Part shown: positions 34,201-47,270 of the stretch, one piece after another
How the letters are laid out: each line of letters opens with the position of its first letter
How positions within the stretch are numbered: position 1 is the stretch's first letter
NCBI RefSeq assembly: GCF_000002995.4
Contig: NW_025062475.1
Coordinates: 9,242,187 to 9,306,186 of the forward strand
Source: Brugia malayi
Taxonomy: Eukaryota; Nematoda; Chromadorea; Rhabditida; Onchocercidae
Direction: 5' to 3'
DNA length: 64,000 nucleotides
Made by a program: the position numbers and the translations under genes
The notes under the pieces: generated by a model
What the model saw: only the letters and a program-made list of their open reading frames with translations
Database searches by the model: none
What the model was told of the DNA's origin: nothing

Positions 34201-35308
34201 ATGTGAACGATAAGTTGCATGGAAGTATGAGCTATGAGTACAGTTTTCAAAATAGTTCAAAATAGAACTTTGTGTCTCTGTTGCATACAGAACCAGCAAC
34301 TGATAACTAAAAACAGCGGATAAATTCTAGTGCTGCAAGCACGTAATGAAGTTGCTTTTTCGAAATGAATGAGCTGAAGCGATGCATAAGAAATGAATTT
34401 TGGTGGGATGCTCGTTTTACTTAGTGCTGAGTTTTATGACAGAATTATATTTTGGAGATTACAGTTAACTTTGTTGGCTGAAAAAGTTATCTATAATTCA
34501 GTAAACGGAGAGAATAGTAAGATAAATATTACTAGTGTAATCAAGAAGAGTATGTTTAATTTTAATGTGGGATCTAGTCAGTTAAATTTGGGAAGGAAAG
34601 CAAACTTTATCTATTATGGACTAATATTAATCACGGAAGATATTCCATTATGAAAGTATTACATCTGTGAATCTTAATTCTATTTATATCAAGGAGCCTA
34701 TCTACAATGAACAAGAAGAACTGGAGCAAACACTTCGTACACCTCAATTTCGGCAGGCAGCTGATATTTTCGGCCATGCCTTGCAGACTGGACAGTTGGC
34801 ACCAGTATTGCGACAATTCGGCATTGATGAGAAAACAGCTACAGCTGCTGGAAGTGGAGGTAAATTCATTTCTAAACAATTTCCCGAACACAAGGAAATT
34901 GAGCGGACAAATTCTGAAATATTTAAGAAAAGGAAGACGCTACTGTTACTCATTCATGAGTTGCAGACATGATTGCGTGGGCAACACAGTTTACAGCGAG
35001 TGAAAGTGAGGAGGAAAAAGTTGCGATGAAAATTGAAACTTCATCCCATCCTGGTAAGTTGCTGAATACGCTGGGAAAAGCAGATTTAAATATTTTGTAA
35101 AGTCCAGACTGCAATTAAAGTTTCTGGACGACCAGTGTAGAATTGAAGGCTTATAATTATTAAACCAGTCCATATATTATTTGTGCCATTTAAAATTTAG
35201 CTTAATTCTGCAGACATGGAGTCGGATGTTGAAGATGAGGAAACTAATGAGAAGGTTGTTCGTGAAGCAGAGAAGAACAGACCCGACGATCATATGGACC
35301 TCGATTAA
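31207..35308 (+). CDS. rpn-13: Proteasomal ubiquitin receptor RPN13 / ADRM1
   Basis: Subunit of the 19S proteasome cap that binds polyubiquitin and recruits the deubiquitinase UCH37. Nine exons (31207-31272, 31556-31705, 32278-32433, 32767-33026, 33486-33652, 34072-34169, 34694-34859, 34967-35053, 35214-35308) close in frame to 414 aa, against 407 in human. The N-terminal Pru (pleckstrin-like receptor for ubiquitin) domain covers about residues 15-125: [61 protein letters not shown] low-complexity Gly/Ala/Ser linker follows. The C-terminal DEUBAD domain, which binds UCH37, begins near [11 protein letters not shown] and includes [17 protein letters not shown] and [10 protein letters not shown]. 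The tail HMDLD is close to the human DMSLD. The N-terminal start could instead be the Met three codons later. Confidence 0.95.
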
Positions 35309-36347
35309 TACATGACCTACGATTAATACATGGCATATTTTCATTACACAATACAGAGTTGCATCATATGAGGTGCAAGTCCTTGTATTTGATTCTATTT
35401 TAATGAGTGTTGTATTTTTCTGCCTTCATAAAAAAGAGTGTTCGCTTTTGGAAAATGTATCAGAATGAAGTCATGAAGTTTTGTAAATTACACATTGTTT
35501 TTTCCTTGGTCAGAGGAAATATATATAGACTAATTTTAACTTTCGGAAATGTAGCCAACATTTTAATGTAGTTGTGAAGGAGTTATAGCATTCGCTGTAA
35601 AATTTATAGATTTAACGGATTATACCAATACCAAAAAAGCACCCCTCGCGAAATCTGTATTTCGATTCTGTGGCTAGGTCGGGCAACATTTATGCTAATT
35701 AGACTTTTTTTGAATAAAATGGTAGATCTGTCTTCTCTTCTTTGAAGGGATAAAGAATCACATACTGTAGGACATACTGTCCTTAGCCGCGAAAATTTAT
35801 TAGTTCAAGTCTTGGAACTCGACTTATTCAGCAGTGGATTTCACTTTCATTTACTGGACTATCCTGCCATCCATTTTTTTCAGAATTGTTCACACTATTT
35901 CGTTGGTTTATGTGAGCAGTACGCAAAGTAAAGTGTACGGTTAGGAAGAATGCAGATTTGAAATTTTTTTTATAATTTGTAATGTTCTACTGAAAACATC
36001 AAAAAATATTAAATTTTTACATGGACCAAGAGGAAATTTAATGGTTCATGTAACAACTTGATATGTAACAAAATAAAAATATTAAGTTGCAACAAGCTTG
36101 GTTTTCCCGCCCAAGTAAGGCACAATTTCACTTATATATTTGCTCAGGATTTGATTTACTAGATTTCTTAAATGATTTTTTAGCAGTAACTAAGTGGATC
36201 TATAAAATGATGTAAATATAGGGGCCTGGAACACAGAAACCACGCTCAACGAGAAAAAAGCCTGCAAAAAAAAAATGAATAATCCAGCTGTATTGCAAAA
36301 CAGGAAAAGTGTCGTCATAATAGGAAAAACAAATCATGAATGCAGAA
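35309..36347. other. Convergent 3' region of rpn-13 and let-767-like gene
   Basis: Both genes end here, so the roughly 1 kb contains two 3' UTRs. A second copy of part of the dehydrogenase's last exon lies at 36091-36125 (separate entry). Confidence 0.5.
36082..36155 (-). pseudogene. Duplicated fragment of the let-767-like terminal exon
   Basis: On the minus strand a frame reads SEIVPYLGGKTKLVAT then stop (TAA at 36084-36082), paralleling [12 protein letters not shown] in the genuine last exon. 35 bases (36091-36125) match 36399-36433 with one substitution, 308 bp apart in the same orientation. The sequence beyond the match has diverged. The frame does not join in phase to the preceding exon in place of the real one, so a decayed tandem duplicate is more likely than an alternative ending. 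Confidence 0.6.
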
Positions 36348-38996
36348 CTATGAAGTCGTCTTCATATTCCGTGCCATTTTTGCAAGTGCTTTTTTGCGAA
36401 CAAGCTTGGTTTTCCCGCTCAAGTAAGGCACAACAATCCATTCCGGGAAGTTCTTTATAATTTCAGCCTGAAAAAAACGAAGTGTCTTCAATAAAAAAAA
36501 TGAAAAGTTTCTTCCAATACAATCTTAAAATCCGAATGAATTCCAGGCAGCACCAAACAAAGTTAAGTCACTATACTGCAAAAAATTGAAGCTGCATAAC
36601 GGTAAAAAGGATTCCGTAGAATTAAAAAAGAAGAGATAAGTATGGAAAGTTGTGATATTCTATGCTATAACTTGTTACTAAACAAAAGCTGCAATTCGAA
36701 AGAATGAAAAACAAACTTGCAACTGATGTGGAAAACAACCGGTTGTCTCATCCACAATTCCAATCGTCTTAATTGCATTTTTCGCGAAATCTTCAGCTGT
36801 CACGAAAAAGAATGATGGACGCGAGACCTGTAAAACACTACTGAATGTATCCATGGATAAAGTTGCCTGCTACATAATTTTATCAGAAGCATTATAAATC
36901 GAAAGATTTAGTTTATCACTTATTTAGAAAGATGAAAATAGCTTGAATAAAAGTTTTTGCAAATTATTTTAGTTAGTAAACATAACCTTGGACATTTTGG
37001 TAGTAACAAGCATAGGACACACGGTCTGGATGATTATATTCGTCTGAGCGTATTCTTTTTGTAAAATATTTGAAAACCAAGTGACATATTTCTGTAACGT
37101 AATAGGAATATCTTGGAAGATAAAAAATAACCTGACTTTATAGAAGGATTCATTCACATTAAATAAGTGCTAAAATAAATTGAACAATTAATATTTTGTC
37201 AACTAGTTTCACAAAAATATTATTACCTTTGATGCTGAATAAACACTAAGCAAGCTGAGTGGACTATATGCAGTAGCAGAGGATATATTCACAATGATGC
37301 CATTATTACGCTCAACCATTTGAGGCAATACTGCAGCAGACAACTGTAAAAGAACTCGAAATTTATTTCGAAAAAAATCAGTTGGCAAATTTTAACGCAC
37401 AATAAATTCTTCGAATTTCGAGTTTAAACTTTTAACGATGATATAAACTTGATGGATTCTGTGAGATATAATATAACGTGGTTAGTTTTGTAAACCTAAT
37501 ATTTAAAAATTTTCCGATGAAAGTATAGTAATTCAAGTGGGATAAGTCAACAGCCACCAAAAACCCTTGTCCTTGTCCAAAAAGAGCACCTGAAGATTCA
37601 AAATGAGAATAAAAAAGTTTGTCTAAAATTTACCAAAGTTACGGGAAGAGTATTAACAATATCGACATCTGCAAGTCTTTGAAGACCACCTTCTGCCTTA
37701 TAGATAACTTCCGGATAACTGAAGCTTACACCAACGTTGTTAACTGCAAATAATTCACTATGTATAAAATGAATAAATTTTTAAAGGAAGCCTATATCAT
37801 TTATGTATAAGAATCTATAATTAACAATGAAATGATTCTAAGTTAATATGTAATTATAATTCTAATTCGTTATTTCTTACTATCAAATTTCAGAAACGCG
37901 ATCTTGAATCGTGATCAGTCGTAATTTATTAATTTGTTTAACGTGTGTGGATTGCATATTTCCATAAGTGATTCTTTTAAAAAAGAATTCACTGCATGAA
38001 ATACCGAAGTATAACTCTCACCCAGTATCCCGATATCTAATTGTCTTAGCAGAAACAGCACTGTCTTTTCATATTCATTGATATTTCCACTGGTGAAATC
38101 GAATGCAATTGTTTTGATCTATAAAGGTGTGAATCCGTGCTCAAATTGTAATTTTTAATCTTGTGATTAAACGCAAAAACAATTGAAGTGCTAAGTTTTT
38201 TCCTATAAATGAAACACGGGACTACTATTTAGTAATGATCACTTCTCAATGGCTTTCAATAATAATTCAATTCCAGTTCCGAATTTCGAAAATTTAGTCA
38301 GTTCCAAATTTTGTTACCTGCTAAATTTTCAATAAGCTCCAACTAAGAGAAAAAAAAAGTCTATGATTAAATTGCATTACTGTTTACAAAGCAGATGTTC
38401 ATGTTCAAAAAACGAGTAAACTGTATTCATATAAAAACAACTACAATGTAACTTCGGTTGGGGCGATTTTTCAGCTCGCAAAAGGTACTGAGGGAAAAAA
38501 AAATCAACAAACAACATGAATATGTTAAAGAAAAACCTCGATGCAGCATTCTTTTTCAAGTTCCTCCTTCACTGCATCCAACTTGCTTTGTGTACGTGAT
38601 ATTAAAACAATAGAGAAACTGCGCCTTGCCAACTCAAAAGCATAAGCTTTTCCTATTCCGTCGGTACTACCAGTAATAACTAAAAGCAGTGAAATAAAAA
38701 CTTTTATTATAAACTCAACTTGGATTGTATTTTCGAACTTTTATATTTTATAACTACTCCTTGCGCACTGTTGAAATAAGCTACTTTTGCATTCAAATTC
38801 CATTTTTTTTCCATGAAAAAAAAAACAATGAAGAGTATTTCTTACCAGCCCATTTGCCACCAGCAGCCTTGTTTAGATTGATGGGGGTTGCAATGAAGAA
38901 CGGATAAACGAGATTATAAAAAATTATGGCCAAGTGATACAACAAATATAGAAGGAAAATCCAGCCAAGTAACACCAATGCACATTCACAGACCAT
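36348..38996 (-). CDS. let-767: LET-767 / HSD17B12-type 3-ketoacyl-CoA reductase (short-chain dehydrogenase)
   Basis: ER membrane short-chain dehydrogenase. Family members reduce 3-ketoacyl-CoA in fatty-acid elongation, and some act on steroids. Eight minus-strand exons (38996-38846, 38679-38537, 38118-38022, 37743-37634, 37343-37227, 37091-36987, 36827-36717, 36467-36348) give 317 aa, the usual family length. An N-terminal hydrophobic anchor ([20 protein letters not shown]) is followed by the NAD(P)-binding [15 protein letters not shown], then [19 protein letters not shown], the catalytic Ser in [13 protein letters not shown], and the catalytic YSASK (Tyr and Lys present). The region TKMSKV...[19 protein letters not shown] is typical of LET-767. 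The C-terminus is basic ([18 protein letters not shown]) without a canonical KKXX. A ctatttcag acceptor ends 9 bases before the ATG. Paralogues exist in nematodes, so the exact symbol is supported mainly by its position next to rpn-13. Confidence 0.9.
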
Positions 38997-39005
38997 TCTG
39001 TACAC

Positions 39006-41167
39006 CTGAAATAGATATTTCAGAACAAACGATAAGTAGCCTAAATTAAACTAGACTTGCAGCGCACGACAATAGAAAGACACAAGATGCGTACAAGATA
39101 TAATGAAAAAGGGAAGAGACGGTCAGGAACGCGTCAGAAGGGGAAGAGACAGATGGGAATTCTATTACCGACGACTAAAATAGATAGGAAAGAAAGAAAA
39201 TATAATGAAAAATTAAGAGACCGCAGTAGGTACGGCTAGGTAACAATGTTAGCCAATGTTAGGCGTGGACAAGTAGCCAAAAAGACGGATTTCCTGAGGT
39301 GCGGTGTAGAGTAAGAGTCGATTTTTGGATAGAATAGGATAGAGGTGATAAGAGAGAGTGTGGGAAATGGAAACATGGTAATTGTGAAGTAGATCTAGAC
39401 GGAATAGGGTATAAGTAGTTATAAGTTTGAATTCGACTAAAGAACAAATGCGATAGTGGCAGTTGACTGATAAGGAAGTGAAGGAATAATGACAAATGAG
39501 AGAACTTGTTGATTTCACTTGTCCCATCGTTGTCATCACCTCCTCCCATGAGTTCAAAGACCATTCGCATGAACTTCACTTTGCGATGAAGACATAATGA
39601 AACATAGCCTTCTGCACCTTCCTGCGTGGAATGTTGGGGGGGTTAAGCTACTCAAATCCACCAACTTAATCTCCAATGGAAAAATCGAAATAAATTTATA
39701 ATTTTGAAATAATTTAGTATTTAAATCCATAAAATAGAAATTTATAGATTAAAAATTGTCTTTGAATATTCCTTGTACAAATATAAAACTGTTTCAAATT
39801 TGCTCACAACTAAGAAATCATTTATTCAAGATTATTTTGCAACTGTATTTCAGCGTCTAAAATGTTACAATCTGTTGACAAAGAACTACCAATTTTAACA
39901 AAGAAACTACCAAAGGGTACTGATCATCGTAGAGGGACAACTTTTTACTTCCACTAATTATGCGCTTTTTTATAAGCCAATTCTTGTATAAGCAGTTAAA
40001 ATCATTGGCTTGGCTCAGTTTTTGAGTATTTCAAGCTTCGATTCAGTTTCTCCGACGACCTGCAGCTGAGCCCAACCAAATTTCTCCTACGATCAACCAC
40101 CTCTGATATAATTTTATATTATCCAACAATCCCTACAACATCTATCAAAACTTTATTACGACTATTTGTTTAACATCAATCCACCAACTATAAGGACTTT
40201 ATCGTCAATCGTCAATGAAAAAAACTAAAGTTTCCCAACACCACATTGTCACCGAGTGGTGTAGAACTCTCCTGTGATATTCTTCAAAATAAATAGTCGA
40301 TGTCGTCCATTGCAGGACAGAAAAGACAGTAGTGTTGGGAAGAAGATAAAAATTATGCTGCGTTATCTGGTTCCTTCAACAATGAATGGGTTGCATGCAT
40401 AATGAAAAGTACATACATGTGAAGTAAGCAAATGCGTACGTCACGACTACGTAATGAGATAACGTAATGAGATAAGTAAATCTTTCCTCATCCCTCTTCA
40501 ACATACAGACGTGGTGTACGTTGAGACTGAAATGCTGAAGCTGCTGACACTTCTATTAGTGAAGGAGAGATGAGCTGCCACGGTGCTTCTCGACAGACGT
40601 ACGCCACCAACACATTACATCCTCACACACACATACATAGTACAGCCACACACACTAGTAGTGCAGTTGCAGCTTCGATTGTTGGTTGCATTCTGCATGT
40701 GTAATGTTTCGTTGAGTGTGACATACGGTGTTGCCTCTTAGTAATTGCTCGTTTCTTGGGGAAATTGACGTAAGGTTAAGAGAAGCATGAGGGAACGGGT
40801 TCATAAAGTTAATTTTATTTTCAAGTTGTTAATGTCAAAGATTGCCCTTTACGATAACAATTGTCGTGCACAGTGGTAATACTGATAAATAATAAGACAT
40901 AGGTGTAACAATACTTCCTATTTCATACTTTTTAAAAAAATTTATTCTTTAAAATTTTCTTCCGAATTTTTTGTTTTTTATTGTCACTACTGTATGGTCA
41001 GTTATCAAATTTTACTTTTTTTTGTTGTTTTGTTACATTTTTCGTGAAAGTTATTCAATGTACTGAATAAGTCTTATACAATTACTTCCATTTCATATCT
41101 CATATTTTGTTGTTTATCATAGATGTATGTTTATCTTTTATGAGTACTTTATTCTGATTATCTGTAA
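39006..41167. other. Intergenic region upstream of let-767-like gene
   Basis: About 2.2 kb. 39060-39240 is purine-rich with repeated ggaagagac and aaaatataatgaaaa words, and caatgttag occurs twice at 39244-39262. 40500-40750 is GC-richer with CA-rich words. No supported gene. The first part is the expected promoter of the minus-strand dehydrogenase. Confidence 0.4.
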
Positions 41168-41892
<725 letters not shown>

Positions 41893-42789
41893 GATGGCTA
41901 AAAAAAAATTATACTAGTATACAAATGTATTTTCAGTTGATTTATCTTGCATAACTTTTTCGACGAAAGATTCGTTCTAAAACATGAGCTATGTGAATTT
42001 TACGGTCACATGTGAGTGATAATATCAAGAGTGATGCTGATGAAAAAAAAAAAAAGAAAGAACTGATACCTGAAATATAAGGATAGTGGATGAAGGAGTG
42101 AGTAAGACTGACACTGAAATATCCTCAACTTTCACAGTGCCATCATCTTGAAGTGTTCATTTATGGCTCAGTTATTCACTAGATTGAGATTATCTACGAA
42201 TTACCACTACATTACAACGGTTTGAATTAAAACAGTGAACTGGTAAGGAACTTATCGTATATACATATATTTCACATGTAATAGAAGTTGTTTTCATGCT
42301 TCCAGTGGTCATTAATTTTGGAATATTTCTAAGTTTAATTAATATTGACTGTTAGACGTTTATTCTAATTTTTAAATTACTTGTACTGTTTATGTGGATT
42401 GGGTCTGTTATTATTGGTCAAAATTCATTTCATTTTTCGTAGTAGGACCGGTAAGTAATTCCATACTTCACGATAACATGCTTCCACTTAATTTTCAGAA
42501 TTTTTTCTTTAAACTTTTATAAAACTTACTTTAGCTTAGACTCATTTTGTGGACATTTAATGTTTGTTGTTTATTTTCTCAAAACTTCGAGAAAAATAAT
42601 TCGAAATATTTTATTTGAATTGGATCCATTCATGTCATAGCATAATGTTCGTTTGATGGCATCCTTACTTTTTTTCCCTGTATTAAAATTTAAACTCTCA
42701 AGAATTTTTTTTTTAGGTGTTTAAGTCATTCCAATTCCAACATATACACTTAAAAGCCCTGTTATGATCACATAATTTAACTAACCCGA
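41893..42789. other. Intergenic region before SWAP-70-like gene
   Basis: No gene and no further bacterial-type frame was recognised. A gaattttttttttag acceptor-like site near 42700-42717 could serve trans-splicing of the next gene. Confidence 0.4.
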
Positions 42790-45758
42790 ATGACTCAAAA
42801 ATCATCAGACTCAGCAGTGAAAATTCTGGATTTATTCACTGAAGATCCATTGCTACAACGTCTACACCGGTTGTTTACCGTATTTAGTGATAATGAACAC
42901 CATATAAGTCCACATCAAGCTCATTTTATCATTGGACAGTTGTTCAGGTGATCATTTTCGGACGGAGATTCTGGAATCACGGAATTTATAGAATAGTTAT
43001 CAGACGAGTAGTAGAAATTATAGAAATAATGAATTGAAAATGATATCAAAACGGATGAATTTTCGATCGGAAGTGCCATTATATCTTATTTTCTTTATTT
43101 CCGATGAAATAATTAAAGACTGATTTCATTTGTAATTATTCCAGGCTAAATCATGGAATCGAGTACGCACAGAACAGTTTACCAACTTTGATACGATCCA
43201 ACGCCATAACTTTCCATGATTTGTTGCGGATGTGTGATTTGTTATTCCCGGATCGAAAACAGTTCGAACCACTAGTAGACAGGATTTTTGAGCGATACGT
43301 AGAGTACATTATTTGTAAGGTATGCAATTTATGGAGCTTTTCTAAAGTTATGCAAAAGAGCAGGGTAAGTTAGAGGATTGTACTTTACAAGGTTTTCGGA
43401 ACGAACATTACAAAATATTGTGTTAATTGCTAGTTGTGTAATGTGAACATTAACTTTCCGGTGGCGGTTTATTAATTTGATCTTTGCTTTCTCATTAGTA
43501 ATTTAAGTCACTTTCTTTTGGTTTCGAAGACTTGATTTGTTACATGAAAAATAAGAAATGCAGAGAAAAAGATAACTGAATAGTGTATAAGATACGTTGC
43601 TTACCATTTCCTGTTGTAAAAGTGTATAGATTTTTTGTAGTAACGTATAGATTTTGGAATGATCTGAATCTGCAAGATACATTCAGCGAAACCCTTCAGT
43701 TTTAAAATATTTAGTACGTCAGTTTTAATTTAACTTTAAATTTAAATTTAACTAGCTAAATTTGAAGCGAAACGCAAGTTCAGAGTTATGATTGTAAACT
43801 AATCAAAATTGGCATGAATCGTCGGAACATGCTGGAATGATTAGCATTTGCTGACAAGTGCTTCATCTTTTCTATCTGATCCATTTTAGATTACTCAAGT
43901 CGAATATCAAACATAGTCTCTTGTAAATCTGAGTGAAGGTAGCGTGCGAAGAAGACATTACTTGCTGAATAAGATTACAAGCAGTTTTCAGACATTTTTC
44001 ACAAAAAAACTAAATTTAGAATGATGTAATATTTGTCTCTTATAATGTATAGTGAAATATTTTTCCTTCTCGAGAATTGTAATTATCCAATTTTGAACTC
44101 CAGGGTTTTTTGCTGCACTGTAGCAAAAGTAATACAAAGAAACGTTGCCTGATGAGAAACAATAATTCTAAATGGCGAGCCTACTGGTGTACCATAACAC
44201 CCGGTGTAATACATTTGTGGCCTTTGCATAAATCAACAACTGTTCGAAACAGGAGAACTATCGCTATCGATCAAACATCATCTGTTCAAGTTGGTTCTTT
44301 TCTTTATCGGTGAGAAAAATTATACGACCATTATTCCACTTTGTTGATCATCCATTCTTATCTAGACTGAAATTTCCGGACAATATGCTTCGGCAATGAT
44401 TGCCACTAATCATAGAAATAACCATCGCAGAAAAGATATATGATAGGAGGAAAGTTCAAAATGAGCCATATTGCAAGTCGGTGTTGTGAAGATTTTTAAT
44501 TCTCAAATATCATTGATGAAAGCTTCTGCATTGACTTCTGCACGGAGCAGTCACATTACTGATAATTAGGAATGATATTCTACTGACATCGTGAGTAAAA
44601 GTTTATCTAATATTTTGGCCGACGATATGAGACGCTTAATTTTAGAACTAAGAAACAATACAAAAAATTCTATGCTAATATCAGTGTTTAACCTTAATAT
44701 TAGATAGGCACATTTGATGAGGAACGATTTACGTGGTTACTTACCGCAGAATCGAAGCGAAAATATGAATTTGGTCATTTCGATGAACTACGACGAAAGC
44801 ACTGGATACTCAGTAATGCCTGCTTTAATTATTTAATAACGTATGAACTCCAATTCTATTATACGGAAGAAGGATTGTGATGCTCATAAAGCTAAATTAA
44901 AATGTTCGAAAGATCGAATTAATTTTAATTAGTAAAATTATAGCAATGAATTTGGCTATAGAGCGAAGATCTGTGGAGGATTTGCAGAAGTATGACCGGG
45001 AATGTTCGCGTAGCACAGAGTACCCTATATTACGGGATAAAAATTTGTCCTGGAGACTGGCACTTGAATGTGAAAATGAACGATTGATGCAATTGCTGGA
45101 CGATCAAAGAAGGGCCCTTCGTGATGAGGAAATCGTAAGAACAATAGCTACTAGGTAGGGATGTTGCACTGAACTAAAATTGAAGAAAATATATGTAACA
45201 TTTTCATGAGCAGTGATGCAGATTACGTAAAACTTTCCCGTTTGGAGGAATGGCATACTATTGAGAGCAACAGCATCTATACTTCAGACTTGTTAAATAT
45301 GAATACATATATGTGTGCTCGGAGCTGATTTTGCAGAGGTCATATTTAGTAAACTTACTTATGTTAAATTAGATGCGTAAATGAGAGTTATTTGTAGATA
45401 CAGTTAAGCGGAAAGCTAGGTATTATGGAAATATTATGGAAATTACTGTTTATTGAGATGTTATTTTCTGTTGAAAGTTGATCTCTTTTTGATAACTAAC
45501 AATCTTTATAATGAATAGATGGCACAGTAACTTCTGGTAATGAATTGAAATTGAATTAGTTTTAATTTTAATCTTGCTTAAAACTCAATTTTTCACTTTA
45601 GGATGCTTGATGAAGAACGTGAGAGGCGTGAAAAGCTGGAGGAAAAATTGCAGAGTTTGGTCAGGAATCGCGATGGAAATTGCAACAACAACCCCGGAAC
45701 GACAAAAGCCTTCCTGGAAGTTTCAAGCTTCGAAATATTAGATAAGAACATTTCTTAA
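42790..45758 (+). CDS. Short SWAP-70/DEF6-like protein (PH domain and coiled coil)
   Basis: Six exons (42790-42947, 43145-43319, 44104-44289, 44704-44812, 44944-45154, 45602-45758) close in frame to 331 aa. The N-terminal 110 residues resemble the helical, EF-hand-derived region of SWAP-70. A PH domain follows at about residues 112-210: GFLLHCSKSNTKKRC, SKWRAYWCTITPGVIHLW, FTWLLTAESKRKYEF, and a W in the last helix (RRKHWIL). The C-terminus is a coiled coil whose ENERLMQLLDDQRRALRDEE matches the SWAP-70 LQEALEDERQARQDEE block, then MLDEERERREKLEEKL. SWAP-70 and DEF6 bind PIP3 and regulate Rac and actin. The protein is little more than half the vertebrate length: the coiled coil stops early and the C-terminal actin-binding part is missing. 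It could be a true short nematode form, or another isoform could continue downstream. Confidence 0.7.
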
Positions 45759-46698
45759 ATAAACTAGGTGGTGGAGTTCAAAAATATATAAACGTTGTGG
45801 GAGAAACAGGAGGACTTCAAGAAGATTCATGACATCTTGAAAAGAGAATTCTGATGTAGCGATTACTAAAATTCATCTAATGGTAAGATATGTTATCTAC
45901 AGGTTATGTAGAAACGAGAAGATATATGCATAAAAGTTTTGTATCCCAAATAATGTAACCTATCTCATTGTCAAGCATATATATAGTGAATTAAAGTGTG
46001 AAATTTTTGTTGCACCTGAGAAAATTGATGCCCTAAGCCAGGTGGTAAACTTTTGTTGCTTTATGTTACAGTGTAGTAAAAGTGGTCACTTTAAACTAAA
46101 TCATTTATGGAACAGCATTCAGCACCCACATCTACATCAACTCAAAATATTCACACACAACGCCGAACAACTAGCTAATGTAGTTGGTAAAACGCAAAAA
46201 ATTAAGTACGACATGTAATATTGACGATAATACGAAGTGTAGGATAAAAGAAGCACTGGAACATAAGTTGTATATGTAAAGTAAGCAAATCGAGCACTAC
46301 TTTAGGTACTATATTATGATATTACAAGGGCACTTCATAAAAAAAAAAAAAAACATTTGGATTTGTAGCGAGAATTAAACACAGAACATCATGAAAAAAT
46401 AGCTACATAAAAAAAGCTACACCAGCCGTAGGTTCTATTCCAGTTTGACTTACTTCCAGAGCTTATTATATCATCGCTGCTTTCAAATGTAATTTTAATG
46501 TAGAAAAAAATGATTCGAATTAGAAGTTCATCTAGAAATTTAGACCATATTTCATATAGATGAGCCTCTTTAGTACTATGTCATTGCCTTTGGGTTCTTT
46601 TCAAAAATGAAATTTTTAAGAGCGAAGCATTTTTGAACCAGCGAGGATTTGTCTGTGTAGTTGACCATATTTTAGTTCTGCGTTAACTTGCTTCACTT
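45759..46698. other. Convergent intergenic region
   Basis: Lies between the 3' ends of the SWAP-70-like gene (plus) and the coiled-coil gene (minus). Contains a poly-A run at 46339-46354. No coding signal. Confidence 0.45.
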
Positions 46699-47239
46699 TC
46701 AGTTCCTAAACATACATGTTAACTCAAGTAGAAATTGTTCTATTTCCTGAAAAAATGCGAATGAGCATTTTTCACGAAAACTGACAGATACCGAGTTCTA
46801 TGAGCTTCAATTTCACAAATTCATTCTCGAAAGGAATGATCGGCTAGTCTGTCGTAATTCTGTCTATCATATAAAATCGGAAACATTTAGAAAATTACGA
46901 CTTCGATAAAATCTTTCAAAACATACCTGTTGTTTGTAAGCAATTCTCTTGCAAATCTCTACTAATCTATTTCCTTCTACCATCAATTTCTCTAATTCCT
47001 TGCCGTTGCAAATCTCTGACCTTATTTTCTGACACATCTCACTGGTTCCTTTATGTAGTATTTCAAATTTACTTTTCATATCTTCTAGTTCTTGCATATT
47101 TCGGGAAATACTATGCGTACATTCGTCCATAGTAAGAATATTATTCGAATCACCCACACGTTTCTGCAAATTGTCTCTAATATTTTGTAGAACAAGCTTT
47201 TGAAAAAATAGTTAGAGATTTAGGTTCAAGGATTAACAT

Positions 47240-47270
<31 letters not shown>

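Noticed and set aside
39249..39579. Two overlapping minus-strand frames of about 100 codons
   Set aside because: Both come from the same purine-rich low-complexity DNA, and neither has a motif.
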